Under the pieces are notes generated by a model. It saw nothing but the letters and a program-made list of their open reading frames with translations. It was not told where the DNA came from and searched no databases. A stretch of DNA of 64,000 bases from Anoplopoma fimbria (lineage: Eukaryota > Chordata > Actinopteri > Perciformes > Anoplopomatidae): positions 14,002,857-14,066,856 of the forward strand of contig NC_072465.1 of assembly GCF_027596085.1 (NCBI RefSeq), given 5' to 3'. The translations under genes and the position numbers were made by a program. Below are positions 23,614 to 62,839 of the stretch, one piece after another; the stretch's first letter is position 1; each line of letters opens with the position of its first letter.

Positions 23614-25984
23614 ATGCGTGTCCATTCTAGCGAACTCTATTTTAACTTCTACAGTGCATTAAACAGCTGCTCTGCTTGCTGCCTGTCACTGCCCTCCTAC
23701 CAGGACAGGAGAAACACACTGTCTATAACTTTACATCAAACAGATTCACAACCAAACAGAGTTAGCTGCCTTTAAAGTAAGTGTGTGTTTAGACCTGAGC
23801 CTCAGTCCAGACGCTGTGAGCACAAAGCACAAACAGCAGAACTAGTAAAACCAGTAAAAAAAAGACACAATATTTAGTTATTATAATGTTATCCCTTTGT
23901 CAAGAAGTTCTTTACATAATTTGATTGAGCAGTGCAATATTAAATCATACTTGTCATGCAGGATATAATATGGCAGTAAGGTATTCGTGAAAAAGTTGCT
24001 TTCATCTCCTCTCCTGTTTGGCCTCTTTAACCTGTAAGTGGCTGATTTAACACAATGCTTTAGGTTGTTTTACGGTGTTACACATGATAAGAAGACTTCA
24101 TTAAATGTTGGCAGGACTCCTCAGGACTCACCGCTAACGATCAAGGCTAAAATTAGAGTTCAACAAGCCACATTTATGGCCTCCCGGGGCAGAATGAGAG
24201 AATGATAGGATGGTTGAAGTCACATGCACATAATCACATGCACGCACGCACATACACACACAGGGATACTGACTGTACAGTTCTGCACACTACTTACAAC
24301 CCTGATAGAAACTTCAATCATTATATCTATACTTTTTTATAGAAAAGCTAGTTTATTTTTGAGTGACAAGAGGAAAGTTATGCACCTCTACTGTATATAC
24401 TCTGTACTGTACTGCTAAAATGGTTAAACTGTTCCCTAGAGAGCACGCTGCAGCATTAGCATACATAGTTTTAAGTTGATTTAGAACTTTATAATTAAAC
24501 CAGATTACGGTTCCTTTTGAAATAACACAATGTGTGTTAAACAATGGTATAATAGGAGCTCAGTACAAAACCACAGACTAAAAGCTATACATGTTGAAAT
24601 CAGTTTGGCTTTTCTTTAATTTTTTGATTATGAACAAGCCACCATGTAGCCAATAAGGCAGTGTTTAGCAATAAGCAGACAACCACTTGGATAAACAAAA
24701 GCCAAACTTTCCTCTTTTATAGTTCAACACCTCTACTCGTTTCTTTCCAAGACTGCGATAACATGAGCCGCTGAGTTCCAAACTGTGGTAACTCCGTTCG
24801 CCTCAGTCAGAGGCCATCCTTTCCTTGATAAAACTACTTTAGGAGCAACAGAAATCGGATGGGGGCTGGTGGCACAACGGTTTTATCACAAATGTGTTGG
24901 AAACTACAGTTGTGTTAATGCTACACACTTTTCTCTTAAGTGCTCTATAATCTATCAAGCCGGCAATAACATATTTTAACCCCAGCGTAGTTTTTTTTCT
25001 CTGAGGTTGTTTTAATTAGTGAACATCTAAGAGCCTTACCATACGTCACTAAAGAGACACACATGCAGAACGGTGTGTCACCCAAGTCCAGTGGTCCGAT
25101 TACAGTTTCCCATGGTGACATCCATTAAAGTCATGCTGTATCTGCCCCTTCACCCTCAGACAGCCACATTAGCACCTGGCCCATTGGCCACAACAATGCA
25201 CCTACCTGCATTATTCAGCCCAACTCAACTAATGAGGGAACCTTATCCCGCAAGCTTAAACACACACACAGGCTGGCACACAGGATTATCTGATTCACCG
25301 TATGTATTTATTTACTATAAATTATGTAGAAGTAGATCACTTCATGTTGCCTAAAGCTGTAGGTCATGTTGATCATGTGGGAAATAGTTTGAAGAAGTCT
25401 TGAATAGACAACAGCTTTGAATACAGTGAGCTAAGTACTAACTAAGTAAGCTTAGTTTTTTGAGCTCATTCAGCACTCTCTGCCTGTCAAACAGCTGTCT
25501 GCATGCTCCTTCATCCTCCTGCTCCATCGCATCTTCCACATTTCCCTCTCTTTACACTTTCATCCTCAGTCAGTCTGTGTTAACCTCAGTCTCTCCTCCC
25601 CTCCCTCCAACGCTTCATCAAGTCTCTGGAGCTGTCAGTCTCCATCACACTTCTGTGCTTTTTTTTGTTGCTCTGTTCAAACAGTGGAAAGGCAACTACA
25701 GTGTGAACTTAAAATGTATCACCCAACCTCAAACAAACAGGTAGAAAGGGAGACCAGAGCAGATATCCTGCCTTATATTGGGGGGGGGGTACATTGAGGG
25801 TAAGCGTGTTTCAGATGCCGTCGGTGTGAGGCACGAGGCAGAGTGAGACGAGACATGAGAGGAAAAAAACGTCAATAGCAAACAGCAGAAATAGGGTGAC
25901 AGAGGGAGAAGGAGAGCAGAATCGACAGCAGCATTATCACTCTGCCTCCTCATTCAAACACCCCAAGAAAATGCTCAGCACCGA

Positions 25985-26517
25985 CTGCTCTCATTGGCCA
26001 AGTCTCCGGCCAATCGCAGCACAGGAATGCAAGGTGCCTTTAGGTTATACCCAACCCCAAAATATGAGAGAGAGCGAGAGAGAGGCAGGCTGTGGTGCAG
26101 AGGTTCCTCCAGTGAGGCTCCATCTCAGCTGTATCCTCTGGTGTTCTTCCTGCTGGAGTGAATATATAACAGTGAATAAATTACAGGCTTCCTTGCAGTA
26201 AATTGAGTGCGTGTTGTGTTACAGTCGGGGCTGCTGCTGTGCTCCTCCTCTGGCAACAGCTGGCTGAGCAAGAGACGCGTGTCGAGATCTGAAGGAGAAG
26301 CATCTCATGTGGACGAGGGGAACGGAAGAGACACAGCGTAGGGACGCAAAGTGAAGGTTGTGATGTTGGGGATGTCTTTTTTTGTCTCACTCTGAGTTTT
26401 GAGAGACAGAGAAGTGGATGAATCAGGCTTGAGTCACATCCGAAGCTGATCGAGGGAGAGAGGAGTCAAGCAGGAAAATAACGTGGGACAGAGAAGTTGA
26501 CGGTGGACATCTACAGG
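25985..26517 (+). promoter_or_regulatory. znf385a promoter region and 5' UTR
   Basis: Two CCAAT boxes in opposite orientation occur close together (CATTGGCCAA near 25992 and GGCCAATCG near 26008), with a TATA-like TATATAA at 26163-26169. The transcript then probably starts near 26195 and runs to the ATG at 26518. No splice acceptor is needed before the ATG. An upstream alternative exon cannot be excluded. Confidence 0.4.
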
Positions 26518-53282
<26,765 letters not shown>

Positions 53283-56200
53283 CGGTGAGAGAATGAGGAC
53301 GAATCAGGAAGAAGCACACTGTGAAGTGGAGGCCTGCAACCATGTGTCATCAAGAGCCAAACCAGCTGGTGTGGCTCCAGCTGCTGTTTCATTATAGCCC
53401 AATAAAAACAGTGAACAGATGACTCTTCATGGTGCATACTGTGGTTGCAGACCACTACTGTTACGTTAACAGGGAGAAGCAGAGATAACGAATCTCAGAC
53501 GTTTCAAAGAGACTGTATGTTTCCATCCTCCCCAGTTTCCCTTTATTACTCAACTATCTGCCAATCATCGAGTAGACTGTGCAGGTAGTTTGAAGAGGAA
53601 CTTAAAAAACAGTTTCTATCAAGCATGGACTTCTTTGAGCATCCTTCCAATCTGCAACTCCCTAATTATCTTCATCTAACATAACGATCCACTGTATCTG
53701 ACTCGAAACCCTACCTCTCTCATGTTTTAAGTGTTCACCCCTGCAAGGATTCATTACATATCTAAAGCATCAATGTAATCATAAACACACCCGGCTGGGT
53801 TAGATATAGTAGTTGCCTCTGAAGTTAGCTGGTACCATAATATAGCTGTCACAGTATAGTGGATTATACCACTGTAATGTTTTGTTTTTGTGGCCTATAA
53901 AGAGAAAAGGTACCAACATTTCCCATCCATTTCTGCAGTTACTGGTAAACATTTTTCTGTACTGTATGTCAACATTTTCACAGACGGCCTAATTGGCCAA
54001 TATTTACCTCTGTCGGAGAAAAACAGGAAGTCAAAGAGGAAGAGCAAAAGGGAAGAAATGACGTCCTATGTCTTAAACGTGCACTGATGTGTACGTCAAC
54101 CACATTTACAGTTTGGTAAAGGTAGACTAGGTAATTTCCAATGGTGCACTATGCAGCTATCAGTGTTTATTCTAACAGTTTGTGTAAAATACAGTAAAGT
54201 TGGAGAAAATAGGAATAGAGCGAGAAGGAGCAACCATGCCGTTCTTCTTTCTTTAGATTAAATAAGTTCCCCTGATGATTTGCCAGCATCTCCCTGAATG
54301 GCCACTGACAATCCTGTGTGTTAAGTCCCACAAAGCACATACGTAAAAGTCTGTGGTGAAAAGTCTACATGTAAATGGGTCAAATACATTTAAAATGATG
54401 ATCTATCATTTTCATCTGCACCTCACTGTGCAACACAGAAATGTTTCAGTGTCTTCATGAAATAGTTTCAACACTGTGAGCATAGCGGAACAAAGATTGA
54501 TTTCGTAGCAGGTCTTTGCATTATGTGCACATTTAATTTTTATCAACATCACAATCCCATACGAGGATGGTGAGACACCAGCAATATGTCACAGGAGGAA
54601 AAGCAATATGTTACTGAAGGAAAAGGACCACAAAGACACAGAAGAGTAGTTGTACGCAAAAAAAAAACACAAAATGGTAGTAATAGGCTTGTAGTGGGAT
54701 TAAAATGTTTAGTTTGTCTGCTCTGACTTGTGTATCTCAACCCTACATGACCCCGAACTTTCCCTGTAAAACTGTCATGATGGCTTGTGAAACATTAGGG
54801 GGACGCTTTAGGAAATGGAAACTGCAGCAATACTTAAAGCACTCCTGCTAACCTTTCTTGTTAACTGCAATAAAAACAAATAGTCTACAACGTATGAATT
54901 GTTATCTAGGAGAAGTGTATTGAAACATTGCTGTAAATGTAGTTTATTTAAAAAATGAGAAAAGGTACATGTTGAGGCTTCCTAATTGTTAACTTAAAAC
55001 AAAGTTATATAAAACATCATTAAACTGAGTTTATGGTTGTAAGCAATGTTGACTGGTGATTTATTTTTTATTTTTTTCCAAATGTAATGTTATAAGAATA
55101 AAACACAAATGCAGTAGTTTAGAAAAAAGATAATGTGAGTAATGTTTATTTCAAGTTGCTTTATCTTTTGACATACTGTACACGTCTAAAGTAATAAGTG
55201 ACTCACAAACATCAAACTATTTGTGATCAAAAGTAGATTTCAGTTTTACAGTTTATCGCAGTCTGCAAACAAACAATAAGATTTAGAAATTAAAAATACA
55301 GAGTCAATAGAGGCAACCAGAAAGAGGCTATGTGTTTAATTATTTTCTTTGCCCCTGAAAAGTTGATATAGACCAACGTTACTCAGATAAGCAAAAGATA
55401 TTGGTCCGATATTGATTCGACTGTCTGCACTGATAATGAAAGTGCAGGCAGGTAGCGACCCACTGAGCCAGTGAAGAAGGAAATGTACCACTTTCAACCA
55501 CAATGACTAAAACAGTGTTTTCGATCACGACCGGAATATATCTATATATGTATACACACACATATATATTCTAATGAAATAATGTAATGCGACTTGCATT
55601 CAGTCACTATCAACTCTTCAGTTGTTCGTCTGGGTCCTTAATCAAGGGGCAAGGAACTTGAAAGGGTTTGCCTTTAAAATAATCATTGTTATGTTACAAG
55701 TTACAAACGACTTAATTTGAGGAATTAATATAATTTGAACACAATGAATGTAAATATTAACTTAGTTTAAGAGTATGAGGGTCAAAACAAGGTGAGAGAT
55801 TAATATCTTGTGGAAGTAGAACATATAAAATACCATAGTATACGGTACTGGATCAAGTTCATGGTCATAGTGACACATAAATGGTTGTAGTTTTGTGAAG
55901 TATTCACAACAATTAAAGAAAATATCATAAACTATTTCAGACAGCCTGATCTGGGGCTGTCACAATATCAGAATGATATGACACAGAGTGATTATCGTGG
56001 TCAAAATAATTCATGATAACACTATCATGGGTGCCTAGTTATAGTTGAAAGTTTGGGTGCAAGATTAGTGACATACTAAGGCAGGTATGGCAGGACATTT
56101 TTCATTTAATAAACATCTGAATGTGGCATTTCCTGCAATAAAGTATCCAATTACGCTGCTCATTCACTATAAAAAATAGTTTATATATCATCATATGTTT

Positions 56201-58200
56201 CAATGTTTCCTATAGGATTTTGTGAGACTGTGGAGGGTGGACCCAATCAAAACTTTTGCTAAGCTATGAAGAATTTTGCTCTGTTTTAAAACAATGTTGT
56301 GTTCTTGTTTACAATTGTATGCTTCAATAAATAATTTAAATAAATATTAACAGTGATTACACTGCAAAAAAGTCCCACACACAGAGCATGGTAAACAGGA
56401 CAGGGTCCTCATTTCATGACGGTTTGGGTGAATTGTCGGTATAGTAACAGACCCCTGACGTCCCGGATGGAAGTAACGCCATGAGCAGGGGGCCCCGTCC
56501 TTCACCGCAGGGTGAGAGGGCACACAGCGAGCACAAGTCCACGGCACCAGGAACAAACAATGTCCGGGTGACAGGTGTGCAGAATTCATATGAGAAAACG
56601 GCTTCAGGATAGCAAATGTAATTCCTATAGTGGAGGTGCAGCTGGATTCCTGCTCAGTTTCCTATTACCAACTGTAGAAAATTATTCAAGAGGTGCTGGA
56701 TCATTTACATAATATTATAATATGTGTTTTATTAAAATTATATTGCTATAACATTTTGAAATATCACGTTTATCATCATTGCTGGTATATCGCAACACCA
56801 CTACCCTGAACTACACTGTGGCTCTTATGATTTCTACACTTGTTCTGCATTTTCAGTTTAAGAAACTACAGCTGGTGCTTTACTGGCAGGTTGACCACAT
56901 GGTATGAGTGGGTGTAGATGTCTAATGGTACAATATTAACCACAGCAAACATTGTGTTGATCAGCTTAAGCCATAACAGAGATACTCTTTCATCTAAGCT
57001 TAATAAAAATAGCAACATCCAGAATTCAACTTTAGATTTTGTGGAAATGAAATTAGTCACTGACAATTTCAGTACTTGTTCTGCATTTATAGTGTGTCTA
57101 GAATTTCCCAATTTGACCGGTGCAGAATTGTATTTCTTTAGTGACGTGACAGGAAGTGTAAATGCAGCAGGAGAATTGTTAACATTGTGTTTTAAAGCAT
57201 TTAGTCTCATATGTTCATCATTTATTCATCATCACATTTGCAGTGAAGAAGTAAATCCCACTGGAGCACTATCAATGTTTGCCCTCACTTTCTCTGGAAA
57301 ATACAGTGAATGTGGAAAGAATACTCTAAGGAAAACCATGAGCAAAAAAACAAAAAACAAGGTGCTCTAGTATCTTCAGTGTACCTTTTGTTAATGTGTA
57401 ACTGTCACCACTCAAATGGTTTCCCTGATGACTCTCCAGATTATTTCCCAAATGACCCACAATGACCATGTGCCAATCACAATAATAAAACAACAGTATG
57501 TGTCTCTGTAGTGATTTGTAGATATGAAAAATGATTTAATTAGAATGGTGAGACATTTTTTCTCAACTGCACCACGACCACCAACCACATTGCATAGTTT
57601 AACAGAAAGGTCTCAGTGTCTTAATGGAGCAGTTCCAACAGCACAGAGGGACAAAGTACTGCATGATTACAGTAACTTTATAATAGCAGCAAGTATTTAC
57701 ATCATGCTCGCAGTCCCATACAGGGAGTGGGAAAATATTAAGAATTTAAAACATCAACGTAAAGTTTCAGAATGGCCTACAACACTAGACCTGTGTGATA
57801 TCTACCTATACAAATACACTTGAGCACAAACACAAAGTTGTTTCACTTTCTTAAATGTGTCAAAAGCATTGTTGAGTAGATTGAGTAGAGTTTTTTTTTT
57901 TTATAAATCATATATCACAAAGTATTTTAGTTGTACAGGTTCTCCAATATTTGTTGATGTGGGTACACAACAGATGTTAAACATACTAATAATCAAAGTA
58001 GTTTCTGATTGGACATACAGTCCCTAGTGATAAATGACTTACAAACATAGGTTAAAAAAAGAAATCTCTGATATAAAACATCTTTTCCACATTTGGTTAT
58101 TTCATTTGAAAAAAAGTGATTTTACCTAATTTAGAGATGAACTGGAAAACCCCCCGGTCATAGCATTTCATTATGTAGAGTGTACTTGAGCAACGAAGAG
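53283..58200. other. Region between znf385a and gpr84: 3' UTR then spacer
   Basis: The first part is probably znf385a 3' UTR with several AATAAA hexamers. A stretch at about 55950-56805 opens with GGGCTGTCACAATATCAG and closes with GGTATATCGCAACACC, phrases typical of a dispersed fish repeat. Open frames of 100-150 codons at 56.9-57.8 kb have no family resemblance and AT-driven composition, so they are not annotated. Confidence 0.6.
53401..53406 (+). terminator. Candidate proximal znf385a polyadenylation signal
   Basis: AATAAA about 120 bases after the stop. Further AATAAA hexamers at 54869-54874 and 55097-55102 could serve longer 3' UTR forms. Confidence 0.4.
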
Positions 58201-58322
58201 GATTCACATAAAATGTAACACCAGCAGGAAGCCAGACATTCAGCGCACCAGATCACTGCAGAGAATGACACAGCTGCACATCAACAATTAGAAAGACTGG
58301 CAGAAATCCTCAGATTTTAAAG
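58200..58322 (+). other. Probable gpr84 non-coding first exon
   Basis: A donor (TTAAAG then GTGAGA) at 58323 pairs with an acceptor at 58900-58901 (CTAATTCCTGTTAG), leaving eight bases before the ATG. GPR84 in other vertebrates has a 5' UTR exon followed by one coding exon. The exon start is not defined by the sequence alone. Confidence 0.45.
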
Positions 58323-58909
58323 GTGAGAAATTAAATTTTTTGGTTTTAAATAGGGGCTTTTATTTGCCTTACAAATTAAATTTCTAATACGAAAATATGA
58401 ATTTATCTTAAATCCCTTGGAGGATTTGTATTGTCTGTGTTTTAAATGTTAAATTATTTGCTTTATAACATTACTAGTATGCTTTATGTATGCAATGTTT
58501 TACTGTTTGAGTCATAATCTATATGCAGAATTCAGCCTATGCATATAATGGCTAATAATAGCTAATGAGGACTTATTTGTTGTTTGCAGACAATGTATTT
58601 AATCTTACCACAGCCACAGCAGTTGTAAATTACATTACAATCAATTATCCTAAACCTACAGAAAAAAAATCTTGAAAATGATCTTGTACTTAAAACTTTT
58701 ACAGCAATATAATGAAACTGTCAGTCAGAGTACTTTGTTAAAAGGGAAGTGGTGAACTATCCAGACCACCTTTAACTTCCTTTTTCACCAGTGTTATTAA
58801 TGGCACTGCAAAGAGGTGTATGGAGGACTGGGTTTCTGTATGAGTTTCACTTTCCGTCAGCAAATTACAAAGAAGCTAACCTTCCTTCTAATTCCTGTTA
58901 GTTGACAGA

Positions 58910-60154
58910 ATGCTGATGAACCACACAAACCAAACAGAGGAGGACCTCTTCTCCTGCTACAGTCCCTCAGTCGTTGGTTACCGGTACTTTGCTGTGCTGT
59001 GGGGATGTGCCGTGACCATCACTGGTACGCTGGGGAACATGATGACCATCCTGGCCTTCGCCTTAGACCCACGTCTGAGGACCCGCTTCAATGTGCTCAT
59101 CGTCAACCTGGCTGTAGCTGATCTCCTGTACTGCACCATATTGCAGCCCATATCAGTCGACTCCTATCTACACCTCAGATGGCGCAGTGGTCAGCTCTGG
59201 TGCAGTATCTTCGGCCTGCTCCTCTTCCTCTCCAACTCTGTCTCCATTATCACCCTCTGTCTGGTGGCAGTAGGCCGATACCTCCTGGTCACAAAAACAA
59301 CCGTGTTTGACCGTGTCTTCTCTGACCGTGGTCTCATCTCACTCCTGATCTCAGCGTGGGCACTGGGCCTGGCCAGCTTTGGCCCACTCTGGCCTGTTTA
59401 TGTGTTCGTGCCACAGGTGTGCACATGCAGCTTCCATCGCACAAGGGGTCGTCCTTACAGCACCATCCTGCTCTTTTTCTACTTTTTTGTTGGTTTGGGC
59501 TGTGTTGGTGTTTTCTACCTCCTCATTTACAAACGTGTCCAGATTGCCTCAAAAGCTCTGCTCCGCTACCGGCCAAGCCGCCGGTCCTCCAGAAAGAAAC
59601 CAACTTCTTCAGCACAAGGGACTGATGATAGTGGTGTAGAGAGTGGCATGGCAAATACATGTAGCTGTGAGATCAGCAGTCAGGCATATCTGGACAAAAG
59701 TACAGATGAGATAACTTGTGAAGAATCGTCCGATTCGGTCCAGAGGCCTGCCACGGCCCTAAATTCATCACCAATCAAGTCTCCCCCTAAAATCGTCCCA
59801 GCATCACCTTTATCTACACCTGCTCCCACCACTGCAGCACCCTCCTCCACCTCAGGAACGTCGGGAGACGATGACGAATTTAAGCGTGTGACACGCATGT
59901 GCTTCACTGTTTTTCTGTGTTTTGTGTTCTGCTTTGTCCCCTTCCTGTTGCTAAACATAGCCGACAAACATAACCGCGCCCCGCAAGTACTGCACATGTT
60001 TTGTGCAAACCTCACCTGGCTGAACAGCTGCATCAACCCTGTGCTCTATGCTGTCATGAACCGACAGTTTCGACAGGCCTACCATGTGTTGCTCAACAGG
60101 GCTTTCGCACCTTTCACCTGCCTCTGGACCTGGTGGTCACCTCTGAGATCCTAA
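58910..60154 (+). CDS. gpr84: G-protein coupled receptor 84 (medium-chain fatty acid receptor type)
   Basis: Intact 414-residue single-exon receptor. The N-terminus has Asn-linked sites (NHT, NQT). Seven hydrophobic helices begin at about residue 26. GNMMTILAFALDP...NLAVADLLYC marks TM1-TM2. TM3 ends in GRY in place of DRY, as in other GPR84 proteins. Extracellular loop 2 has VCTCSFHRTRGRP, where Arg177 lines up with the human arginine that binds the ligand carboxylate. The third loop is long (about 210-333) and rich in Ser/Thr/Pro, a likely phosphorylation region. TM6 (RVTRMCFTVFLCFVFC) and TM7 (NLTWLNSCINPVLYAVMNRQF) are conserved. GPR84 couples to Gi/o and acts in myeloid cells and macrophages. 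ATG at 58910 is taken; the third residue is also Met. Position after znf385a agrees with vertebrate synteny. Confidence 0.96.
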   Translation: MLMNHTNQTEEDLFSCYSPSVVGYRYFAVLWGCAVTITGTLGNMMTILAFALDPRLRTRFNVLIVNLAVADLLYCTILQPISVDSYLHLRWRSGQLWCSIFGLLLFLSNSVSIITLCLVAVGRYLLVTKTTVFDRVFSDRGLISLLISAWALGLASFGPLWPVYVFVPQVCTCSFHRTRGRPYSTILLFFYFFVGLGCVGVFYLLIYKRVQIASKALLRYRPSRRSSRKKPTSSAQGTDDSGVESGMANTCSCEISSQAYLDKSTDEITCEESSDSVQRPATALNSSPIKSPPKIVPASPLSTPAPTTAAPSSTSGTSGDDDEFKRVTRMCFTVFLCFVFCFVPFLLLNIADKHNRAPQVLHMFCANLTWLNSCINPVLYAVMNRQFRQAYHVLLNRAFAPFTCLWTWWSPLRS

Positions 60155-60295
60155 GCTCCTGGAGCTTAAACTTGGCTGTTGTAAAGCCAGTATAGTATTA
60201 TTCAATTGAAAAAACCCAACACAGACATAGTGCCGTTTACACTCCACCACTATCAACTTTTAGGCTGCTTTTCTTTGTTACATTTATGCTGCATT

Positions 60296-60640
60296 GGAGA
60301 TGCACCAATACTGGCATGGGATATCAGTCAGATACTGACTCAATAGCTAGATCAGGTATTTGTGATAATAGGGCAATCTGGTATCGGATACCATTATTTT
60401 GAAAAAAAAATGATTCTGTACATTTATATCCATGTATTTATATGTTATATTTTATTTTACAAAGATAGGAAAGCAATGTTTAAGTCAAGCCTGACACACG
60501 CTGTAGAAGAATGATTCCAGTCAGTTCCACAGGGTGAGGCATACAGCTTAATAATTAAACACTGGTACCAGTATGGATACTTGGGATGCTGATACCCAAA
60601 GCTCAGGTATCGGTATCAGTGTCGGGAATGGAAAAGTCAG
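60296..60640. repeat. Dispersed repeat with GGTATCGGTATCAG-type words
   Basis: Starts GATGCACCAATACTGG and ends with GGTATCGGTATCAGTGTCGG. The palindromic GATACC/GGTATC words and the TGCACC start match a repeat type common in fish. It lies in the gpr84 3' UTR. Confidence 0.45.
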
Positions 60641-60776
60641 ATGAATGTATCCTTAGTTAAATGATTTTACCAAAATTCCAGTCCCCATTACTTCACAACC
60701 TCCATGTTTTAATCTGTTTCTTGTTTCCTTTTACATTAATGTACACAATTACATTATATGTTTATGAAATGTATGG

Positions 60777-60782
60777 AATAAA
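60777..60782 (+). terminator. gpr84 polyadenylation signal
   Basis: AATAAA about 620 bases after the stop. Confidence 0.55.
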
Positions 60783-60934
60783 TTATGTTTTGTAATACAT
60801 AATCCCCACAGTTGCATTCAGAATGTTCAATTTGCCAATGCGTCATCACAAAAAGTGTCTATTACATCATATGAGAAACCACAAATGTTACAAAAATCAG
60901 CACAGGATATTCCTCTGTTACACAACATGCCTTA

Positions 60935-61150
60935 GAGGCTGTGGCACACCAGGTAGAGCGCTTGTCCTGTAACCACAAGGTTGGTGGTTTGAACCCCTCT
61001 GTCAACATGCCGAGGTGTCCTTGAGCAAGATACCTAACCCCCAGTTGCTCCCCGGGCGCTTCTTAGCAGCCCACTGCTCCTCTGGGATGGGTTAAATGCA
61101 GAGAATTGTAATTTCCCCATTGTGGGACTAATAAAGGCTTAATCATTATT
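60935..61150 (+). mobile_element. tRNA-derived SINE
   Basis: The head is tRNA-like: a degraded A box (GGCACACCAGGTAGAGCG), an anticodon-arm-like CTTGTCCTGTAACCACAAG and a B box GGTGGTTTGAACCCC. A body follows, then the tail TTTCCCCATTGTGGGACTAA, TAAAGGCTTAATC and ATT repeats. The tail matches the LINE end at 28265, so that LINE family is the likely source of its reverse transcriptase. Confidence 0.75.
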
Positions 61151-61652
61151 ATTATATAAAAAAATCAGGAACTTGTGACTGTGTCTCAACTCTGTATTGC
61201 CCCTTTCATGCTGACAGTACAATACTAACAATAGAAAGTGTTCATTAGTTTGACATGTGGGTGAAGTGTGCTTGTGTATGCATGTTTGAGTTGTGTCAAG
61301 GAATGCACTCATTTAGGATACCGACAAATGCAAATAACACTCATACTAATGTCCACACTCCACCCTCACAAGCTGTGATTTATCTTTAAAGAGGACTAAC
61401 ACAAGATATACTCAAGGCTGTCACGCTTGTTACACACATAGAAAAAACAAAGTTGTTGCTTGCGTGAAAAATAGAAACACAGCACTTCTATTTTTGGCCA
61501 CAACACAGCAGCAAACCGGGTACCATGGCTACTTTTACCTCTGACTGACCGGGAGGCCGAGGGGCTTTAAGGTGCCAACTAAGAGCCACAACGTCCTGGT
61601 TATGGTCGACAAGGGCCGAAGTTGCTTTACTGACACTATAGCGTCAGTCATT

Positions 61653-62833
61653 GGGTACATCCCAAGTCTCTTAAATTGCCTCCTGGATTCCCTCACTTGC
61701 GTCCTTTCCTTGCATCTTAGTCCCGCCCACCAGGGATGCATGGAGAGACGCAAGGAAACCAGGCGAGGAGAGAGGAAACGAGGAAATGTGTTTTAAGAGA
61801 CATGAGACGTCCTTTCCTCTGTAGCGTCACGTGAAGCGACGTCTGTTTCTGAAGACGGCGGCCGCTGATCACAACTGGATCAGCTGTCAGTCGGCTTTAA
61901 CAGCTGGAGAGACTTTTGATTTTATGTCCGCACACATGATCACTGTACCAATATTAATAATGAAACAAAGTAATCATCACTGTACTAATATTAATAATGA
62001 CACAAAGTAATCATCACTGTACTAATATTAATAATGAAACAAAGTAATCATCACTGTACCAATATTAATAATGAAACAAAGTAATCATCACTGTACTAAT
62101 ATTAATAATGACACAAAGTAATCATCACTGTACTAATATTAATAATGACACAAAGTAATCATCACTGTACTAATATTAATAATGAAACAAAGTAATCATC
62201 ACTGTACTAATATTAATAAGCTCAGGACCGATTTGTACCGGCGAAATGCGTTTGTCTTATTTATTAATTATTAACGTCTGTATGTTTTGAAATTCGGATT
62301 GTGATGTCATTATTAAATAATCCAGAATATGATTATGTTTTCTCCTAAACACTTGAATTAATTTATTAGGCTCAATGTTTCGGGGTAAATTGGAATTACA
62401 TAACTCATCCAACCTGACACTCAGGAATGATCAGCCTCATATGAATGAATGGAAATGAAGATAAATTATGTAAAAAGTGTTTCTACTGACAAACAGACAT
62501 ACTCTTCAACTCTTTAACTCTCTCTATCTCTCTCTCTAACTTTTCAATCTGTTTAATCTGTGATCTGTCATCACTCTGGTATTAAACTCTATTGATGATG
62601 ATCTATATCAGATCAGTACGATCGGCTGCAGCGTCTAATCAGATAACAGATGAACGATGAGGGGGCGTGTCGGCCCTCACAACACTTCCTGGAAGGAAGC
62701 TCTCGTGCATCCTCGCTCATGGCTCCTCGGAGATCGCTCCTCCCTCCTCGCTCCTCGGTGCTGAAATAAGAGCTTTGGGACGGCCGTCAATATGGCGGCG
62801 CAGAACGACTTATAAGAGACTTGGGATGTACCC
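61653..62833. repeat. Region bounded by 21-bp inverted repeats, holding GC-rich patches and a minisatellite
   Basis: GGGTACATCCCAAGTCTCTTA occurs at 61653-61673 and its exact complement at 62813-62833. Inside are CpG-rich patches (61730-61880 with GGCGGCCGC; 62655-62800 with YY1-like AATATGGCGGCG at 62789-62800) and the 37-bp minisatellite. It may be one non-autonomous transposon of 1.18 kb, or two facing copies of a short repeat. No ORF with family resemblance. Confidence 0.5.
61936..62219 (+). repeat. 37-bp minisatellite, about 7.7 copies
   Basis: Unit AATCATCACTGTACTAATAT + TAATAATGACACAAAGT. Copies differ at two sites only (ACC/ACT and AAACA/ACACA), arranged in a partly repeating order. 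Confidence 0.97.
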
Positions 62834-62839
62834 TTGGTC

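Larger units (their letters stand above)
14852..25950. other. Long intergenic region between neurod4 and znf385a; no gene
   Basis: About 11 kb with no supported coding exon. It holds the neurod4 3' UTR (candidate ATTAAA signals near 15052 and 15176), a GACA-rich tract, TG tracts, a CT tract, a TTAA-site MITE and several higher-complexity blocks (15780-16030, 18230-18540, 20430-20660) that may be regulatory. Wide gene-poor flanks are common around developmental bHLH genes. Confidence 0.65.

Noticed and set aside
56866..57370. Overlapping 150- and 114-codon ORFs on opposite strands
   Set aside because: Composition looks random, no recognisable motif, AT-rich intergenic DNA.
59356..60036. Additional ORFs inside gpr84
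   Set aside because: Out-of-frame shadows of the receptor coding exon.
60940..61010. Possible functional tRNA gene
   Set aside because: A and B boxes are degraded, the acceptor stem does not close, and a SINE body and tail follow.
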